Shown here piece by piece: positions 59,067 through 64,000 of a stretch of 64,000 nt of DNA. This stretch comes from Acanthaster planci (taxonomy: Eukaryota; Echinodermata; Asteroidea; Valvatida; Acanthasteridae). The translations under genes were made by a program, and so were the position numbers. The stretch lies in NCBI RefSeq assembly GCF_001949145.1, contig NW_019091465.1, positions 1,011,125 to 1,075,124 of the forward strand, read 5' to 3'. The notes under the pieces are model-generated. The model was not told the origin of the DNA. It saw only the letters and a list, made by a program, of their open reading frames with translations, and did not search any database. The stretch's first letter is position 1. Each line of letters starts with the position of its first letter.

Positions 59067-60303
59067 GTTATGTTCTCTCGCTTATGTGTGTCTGTTTTTC
59101 TCTTCTTTTTTTTTTTTGGTTAATCCCAACCTTGCTGCCGGTTGCTACAAGATCAACCACGACCCGAAAATACATTCGTTTCACTAGTGACCTAATAACA
59201 CACTGCACCGTGAACTCTCTGCGGTATACATGATTTATCCACGTATCTATCGTCATTCGGCGCCTCCAACTAAGCTCATCTGCTCATGTATGTGTTCTGT
59301 GTATGGCCGTATCGTATGGACAGTGTCCTTTCTGAACTCGAGTTGGCGCTACAATTCCGGAGCAGGGATTGCCTTTGTAACTCACTCCTTTGCAACTCTC
59401 GAGAGATCCGTCGCTTAACCCCCGCAGCGCCCTTCCAGTGCTGTCTCCTTCCCCTCTCGTCAATACTCAGTCTAGACATCCTTGGATTAGTCTGTTTTGG
59501 GGCTGTCGGCTTCCACTATTGACACATCAGTGGCAACGTCCTCCCAATAGTCTACCTTGATCCCGATCCATTCTCACCTACACATCCCGCTATCTCGCCG
59601 TGGCCTCGATGACCCAGTAACACGGTGCACTACGAACTTTCCATCGATCCCTCAGTCAGACCTGTGGTACCCCTCTCCACAGTTTGCTGTTGTCTCCATT
59701 CCCCGTCGCTGTCAATGTCCTCTTCATCTCTATCAATGCCGTTTCTAAGAGCCTTATGTCGCCTGCTCAACTCCGCGACCTCCTTGCTCTTTTTTCTTCT
59801 TTCCTCCATCCCCCATACGTCGAGATTCATCCCGAACCCTCACAAGTTGTCGACCTTTTCCAAGCACCCTTGACCGTGTCAGAGAGAGCCCTATAGATTT
59901 CAGCCAAAGACGGAACTTAGTAAAACTCAGATTGGACTTTTGTAGACTCACTCTTGTATAGAAGAAGTCGGTATTGTTTATAAAAAGGCAAGTATTTACT
60001 CGTAAAGTTGTTTCACGCCATCGTTTAATACGTGGAGTTAACATCTCCCGCTGACCACTCCCTGTGTTTGAATTTTGCCTGTGTATGGGCTCCATGACAA
60101 ATCAACCACTGTCAGTACCCTGCGTCAAAATTTCGACGTTAGGTGAGAATGGTCTGAATAAGAAAAAGACTGCTCCACCAAACCTGTAAAGGTTTTGGGC
60201 AACATAGGCATGCAGCTTATACCGTGAGGAGTTTGCCCCGGTTCCTTGATGCTGAATGTACGTCTCTATCCGTTTCTTCACTTCTTTACTTTCATCTCCC
60301 CAG
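59067..60303. other. Pyrimidine-rich tract with loosely repeated words
   Basis: TGTCTCCTTCC-like words recur at about 58945, 59443 and 59691, and a block like AGTAACACGGTGCACTACGA recurs at about 59188 and 59605. This suggests an old, scrambled duplication. On the minus strand 59630-59830 is open from ATG to stop with a charged peptide (RRHKALRNGIDRDEEDIDSD). Nothing was assigned. Confidence 0.3.
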
Positions 60304-60448
60304 AATGGATTATATTATGTTACAACAGCATGGCACAGTACCTTTTATTGTCTTGATATCTGTCGCATTTTTCCTTCAGTCGTTGCACCGTCTTTATTTT
60401 CCCCAGGGAAAACTTCAACATTCTTTTCCTCAGATTTCTGCAATGTCT
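60304..60448 (+). CDS. Candidate internal exon, upstream partner of 60633-60733
   Basis: A long pyrimidine acceptor (CTTTACTTTCATCTCCCCAG) opens two frames. The one that suits the next exon gives NGLYYVTTAWHSTFYCLDIC then RIFPSVVAPS and ends ...DFCNV, with one base left at a GTAATA donor. The next candidate starts with two bases, so the split codon is TGG. The other open frame starts with an ATG one base past the acceptor but does not continue through the next exon. Unknown family. Confidence 0.28.
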
Positions 60449-60632
60449 GTAATACTTAGCTTCCTTCAGGGCAGGATCTGTTATTTCTTTCCTCTACTGG
60501 GGGAGTTTCAGGAATCTGTTTGTTCGTGGGGGGGGTGTTGCTACATTGTTGCCTTTGGCGACGTCATTTAATCTCCATGTTTTCCTGAACCGTACATGCA
60601 AATAATATTGTTACATGGCTCATTCTTTTCAG

Positions 60633-60733
60633 GGGTCTTCCAACCTGAAGACTGTGCCTCTCCAGCCCTAGGAGGGATGCATAATCCTTACACACACAAT
60701 ATAGGTTTTCCAGGCCAATTTCGAAAAAAATGT
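60633..60733 (+). CDS. Candidate internal exon with strong splice sites
   Basis: Acceptor GGCTCATTCTTTTCAG and donor TGT|GTAAGTG are both near consensus, 101 bases apart. After two bases the single good frame gives 33 codons, VFQPEDCASPALGGMHNPYT then HNIGFPGQFRKKC, leaving in phase 0. Two cysteines, prolines and glycines suggest an extracellular loop-rich protein. I recognise no domain; the start has only a passing likeness to discoidin-type sequences, not enough to name it. Confidence 0.4.
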
Positions 60734-61618
60734 GTAAGTGAATTAGAAATAGCGGCATTCGTTTTTGAGCGAAACGGAACCAACATTCAAATCTCCGTTT
60801 CTATTTAAACAATAAAAATTCTATTTCGAAGAGGGTGCATTCAGTCGTGTAGAGTCGGTGTTCAATTTTCTTTATATTGCATTGGTTTAGAGCGTTGACA
60901 TTCATTTTTTGCACCTCTGCATTCCTGCATTCATCTTTATTTGAACTCTGTTTCGGAAAATGTGCAGGCAATTTCGCGCCAAGTGTTATTTAACATATGC
61001 CTTGGTCAAGAATTGGAATTCGTTGGGTGTCAACAGAAGTTACGTTCTGAAAAGTGTTTGACTGGTTAAATGTTTGAATATTAACGATTGAAATAAACCG
61101 TTCATTTTGTCATTGGAAACTACATACTATTGTATAGGAAACTTATAAATACCGGCGCTGAGGAAACCTTCCTTCTTGTGCTGCAGCGTTTCAATCATAG
61201 AAACCCTTTTTTTACAGTTTAGTAACAAACACACTATAACTGACTAATAGGACATTTATTATCAAAGTGGTGCTGTGATTTCTGTCACTTTATATTCTAA
61301 TGAAATTGAACGTGTATTTTGCGATTTCTAAGTACAATCAATGAACATGAATGCTCACTTACAAAGGGGCACAGTAAAAGACAGATTTTCAGCGAATAAG
61401 AATGCACATTTTGTTGTAATTGGTAGGGAATGGGTCAATCCGAAATCCCAGTCATGTATTTGTAGCCTCTTTAATGAAAAACGAAGTAGATTTCTTGTCA
61501 TTGCGAAAATGAAACCAGATTTGCAGTCGTTTTAAAAATATACGCTAAATTGAAATTTTATTTTACAAAATAGATCGTGCATTTTCCGCAATTGGCTGGG
61601 AAAACCTACAGTACTCAC
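60734..61618. other. No gene recognised
   Basis: AT-rich. Would be intron for both neighbouring candidates, which face opposite directions. Nothing else noticed. Confidence 0.3.
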
Positions 61619-61996
61619 CGCAACAGTCTCATATTCAGGGTTTGCGATCAAGCTTTTTGCGCTGGATTGTTTATTGTTGAAGTGTGTAGGCAATTCCAAC
61701 ACATCTACAGTGTTTCCAAACCCAGCAACGAACGTTTTGTACACCGTTCGTCTTCTATCAAACATAACATGGGAAAAATAACCAACACATCCACTTTTCA
61801 TCCCTTGGATCTTTACATATGCCATTTTCGGTCGGTAATATGATAAGTCATTTTTATTCGTCCCTTCTTCCCAGTTTTGAAGTTTTTGCTTCCCAATAAT
61901 GGAATTCTGTTCGAATAGTTCATCTTGCTTATCTGGAAGCGCTCCGGTGGGCCCCAGTTCCTTGAGCCTACGCAAAATCTCTCTTATCTCTTGATC
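61619..61996 (-). CDS. Candidate internal exon of 126 codons, unknown protein
   Basis: On the minus strand GCATTCTCAG precedes and GCG|GTGAGT follows a 378-base segment open in phase 0 at both ends. The peptide starts DQEIREILRRLKELGPTG, includes PDKQDELFEQNSIIGKQKLQ and SYYRPKMAYVKIQ, and ends LIANPEYETVA. The first third is predicted helical and charged; the middle (CVGYFSHVMFD) is more hydrophobic. A GTAAAG after KMAY could end the exon early, at 180 bases, also in phase 0. Length, phase and composition make this the best coding candidate in the window. I cannot name the family. Confidence 0.5.
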
Positions 61997-63195
61997 CTGA
62001 GAATGCATTCATCGCTTCTGCCTGCTCCAACTTCAATGTGGAGTGATATATCGACCTGCCTGCCCTTTTCCTTCAATGCCCACTGTCCGAGCAGGAGAAA
62101 GGGACACGGCCGCGCCTGCAATCGCACACCGGTGTCGGTTGACGTAATTTGATAACTCAGGGTACTTTGCCCAAATAATTTACGTAAGGTGAACCGTCTT
62201 GATGACGGTAACCAAATAAAAAACCCCTCCTGAGATAACCAATTACGCTGCCTGTGCATATATTTCACGGGTTTTGTCCTCTTATTTTTCCGTTTTCCTG
62301 TACGATTAGTGGTGCCGTGTTTTCTTTGAAGAAGGCATAGCTTTTCAGATGAAGGATTTTCGACTTTGAAAGCAGAGAAGCCTGGTAAGTAAATGGATGA
62401 GTGGACGGAAATAGTGACAAGTATTAAAGCCATTCAGAACCCGTTTTTTTCTTTTTCAGTGTGTTTTATCCTCAATACCTTTTCGGCAACTTTTCCTTGC
62501 CCAATAGGTTCTATTATTTTTACGTCAATCTGTGTTTTTCCTGCAAGCGGCTGCTAAAACTATGGCCGGCCGTCAGTACAAAAGTAAACGAATAATTCAA
62601 AAAGTGTTAAAATCCTGCGCAGCCATCAAACCTCGTAAAATCGAAAATCAACCCAAGGGTGATTTTTTTTTGGGGGGGAGGTTAACTTTGGCTGCCCAAA
62701 CAAGTTGTTGGCAAGAGAGTTGAGGGTGGCCTTTGCCACCTATTCAATTCGCTGGTTCGACGCACATACTGATACCACAACGTTAAGCAACTCATGTTTT
62801 CCACTCATACCTATATATCCGTAATATTTTCCTTCGTTATACAATCGTAAATCTATTTGTGTGTAGCTTGCGCTAGGCTTTTATTAATATAGGGGCGTAG
62901 TTCCTAGAGTGCGATTGCCTCAGATTGTAATCGTATGAGACGTCATTGTGTATACTTGTAAAAGTTCCAACACTGTTCAAATTCTCGGCCAGTGGATTGC
63001 TTCATTTTGTTGTACTATTTGGCATCAGTGGCATTGTTAATTCCTTTCCTTGGAAAGAAGTTTGTTTGGCGATGCGTTTCTATAAGGGCATCAGTTTACG
63101 CCACTAATTCAATAGCATGTACACACGCAAAGTAGAAAGCAGGGAAGCAAAGCACGATAGAGGAGTGCAATGTTTTCTCAGAAAGAGTGACACTG
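61997..63195. other. No firm gene
   Basis: A minus frame of 149 codons (61984-62433) holds an acceptor-like TTACTTACCAG at about 62382 and a basic stretch (GKRKNKRTKPVK); it might include the exon before 61619-61996 but no boundary is clear. A plus acceptor ends at 62459 (CTTTTTCAG). A G-run lies at 62673-62680. Confidence 0.3.
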
Positions 63196-63366
63196 GAATG
63201 GGAGACTTTGAGACGCTGGTGGCAGCAGACATACTGGTCCTTTTTCAAGGTATTGCACGTGCTCAGAACCATGCACGCATGTTCAAAACAACGCGCGCAT
63301 GCTCAGAACTGGCAAAAAGGACCGGTATGTTTGTCGCCACCAAGCGTCTTGAAGTCTCCCATTCCC
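63196..63366. mobile_element. Fold-back element with 55-bp arms
   Basis: GAATGGGAGACTTTGAGACG, CTGGTGGCAGCAGACATAC and TGGTCCTTTTT on the left pair with AAAAAGGACCGGTATG, TTGTCGCCACCAAGCG and TCTTGAAGTCTCCCATTC on the right. The loop repeats GTGCTCAGAACCATGC and GCATGCTCAGAACTGG, a further near-symmetric pair. The open frame that crosses it is a by-product. Confidence 0.75.
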
Positions 63367-64000
63367 TTCGTACCCTGAAACTGACATTTCCCATAATTGA
63401 TGATAACTTAGCCGCGTGGAAATCAACAGATTCGATTAACCTTCATCGGTTCGGTTCATCTCCTTAGACTGAATACAAGTATCAACACTGAACGGTGAGA
63501 AACTCCGATTGGAAGACACATTAAAAGCATTTTCTCCCTTTGGCCGTACTTTGGCCATCTGGAAATGAGACAAAACATTTAGCTCAAAGACTCATTTTCG
63601 CTCTGACAAAGCTCCAACATGATTTTAGGAGGCAAATTTGTGGTAACAGATTTGCTGAGCTTTGCCCTAGTAATATTTGGTGTCGGCATCCAAGGGAATC
63701 GCTTGGCACTCACGCTTTCCACAAAAGGGAATAATCTGTGCGTGTTTTTTTTAATCATTCCGGTTCTGATGCCGTTTGCCAAAATGCTGGTGAACGCAAA
63801 GGCACGGTGCATTTCACGTTATCAAAACACTGTGTCTACGTGAACGTTGGTAAACCAAGCTTTGCTCATTCACATAAGACTAGGACATCTCCATTAGCAG
63901 TAAAGGAATGTGCCCAAATCAAAGATTTGGCATGCATACATCACACCACTAATATACAGAATATGAAAACATTAATATCATCAAATAACTTTCAATGTGT
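63367..64000. other. No gene recognised
   Basis: Mirrored frames at 63540-63843 on both strands lack splice signals. Nothing else. Confidence 0.3.

Noticed and set aside
1-64000. CRISPR arrays, rRNA genes, bacterial operons, reverse transcriptase or transposase genes
   Set aside because: No regular spaced repeats, rRNA-like blocks, polycistronic frames or catalytic motifs were seen on either strand.

Overview
The window reads as nuclear DNA of a marine invertebrate animal. The best guess is an echinoderm, with a hemichordate or lancelet next. The reasons are the lack of any long open frame, an AT-leaning base composition, many short non-coding repeats, three kinds of tRNA-derived SINE, many terminal-inverted-repeat (MITE or fold-back) elements, and eight exact copies of the palindrome TAGGCCTA where chance predicts about one. 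The phylum call rests on remembered impressions of such genomes, not on a marker gene. Nothing bacterial, phage or plasmid is visible: no operons, no ribosome-site-led genes, no CRISPR, no rRNA.

No complete protein-coding gene could be recognised. The coding candidates are short open segments bounded by good splice signals. The best are a 378-base minus-strand exon at 61619-61996, a two-exon plus-strand chain at 60304-60448 and 60633-60733, a plus-strand set at 22007-23377 with a weak PAN/apple-like cysteine pattern, a minus-strand pair at 6563-6991, and probable gene 3' ends at 31545-31713 and 34438-35210 (plus) and 30156-30452 (minus). None gave a family name I would defend, and several are surely chance; the confidences say so.

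Layout. 1-9.7 kb: a dispersed inverted repeat, one MITE copy, a minus-strand exon pair, a large fold-back element and a SINE. 9.7-19.9 kb: several inverted-repeat elements, two more MITE copies, few gene signals. 19.9-26.5 kb: a CCAAT/TATA promoter-like site, the PAN-like exon set and a second SINE. 26.5-35.2 kb: a third SINE and three candidate gene ends. 35.2-40.2 kb: no repeat or exon I could name. 40.2-49 kb: the richest repeat block (CAAGTCA array, a 690-bp inverted-repeat element, two dispersed families, a fold-back) with small exon candidates and one promoter-like site. 49-56 kb: mostly featureless. 56-64 kb: a near-perfect fold-back element, a MITE copy, a GC-richer stretch open on both strands, the best exon candidates and a last fold-back element.

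The most notable theme is the density of self-complementary elements. At least six fold-back structures with arms of about 30 to 110 bases lie in 64 kb, besides four copies of one MITE family and four of a dispersed inverted-repeat family. Each could make a hairpin RNA if transcribed, but nothing in the sequence shows that any is expressed.
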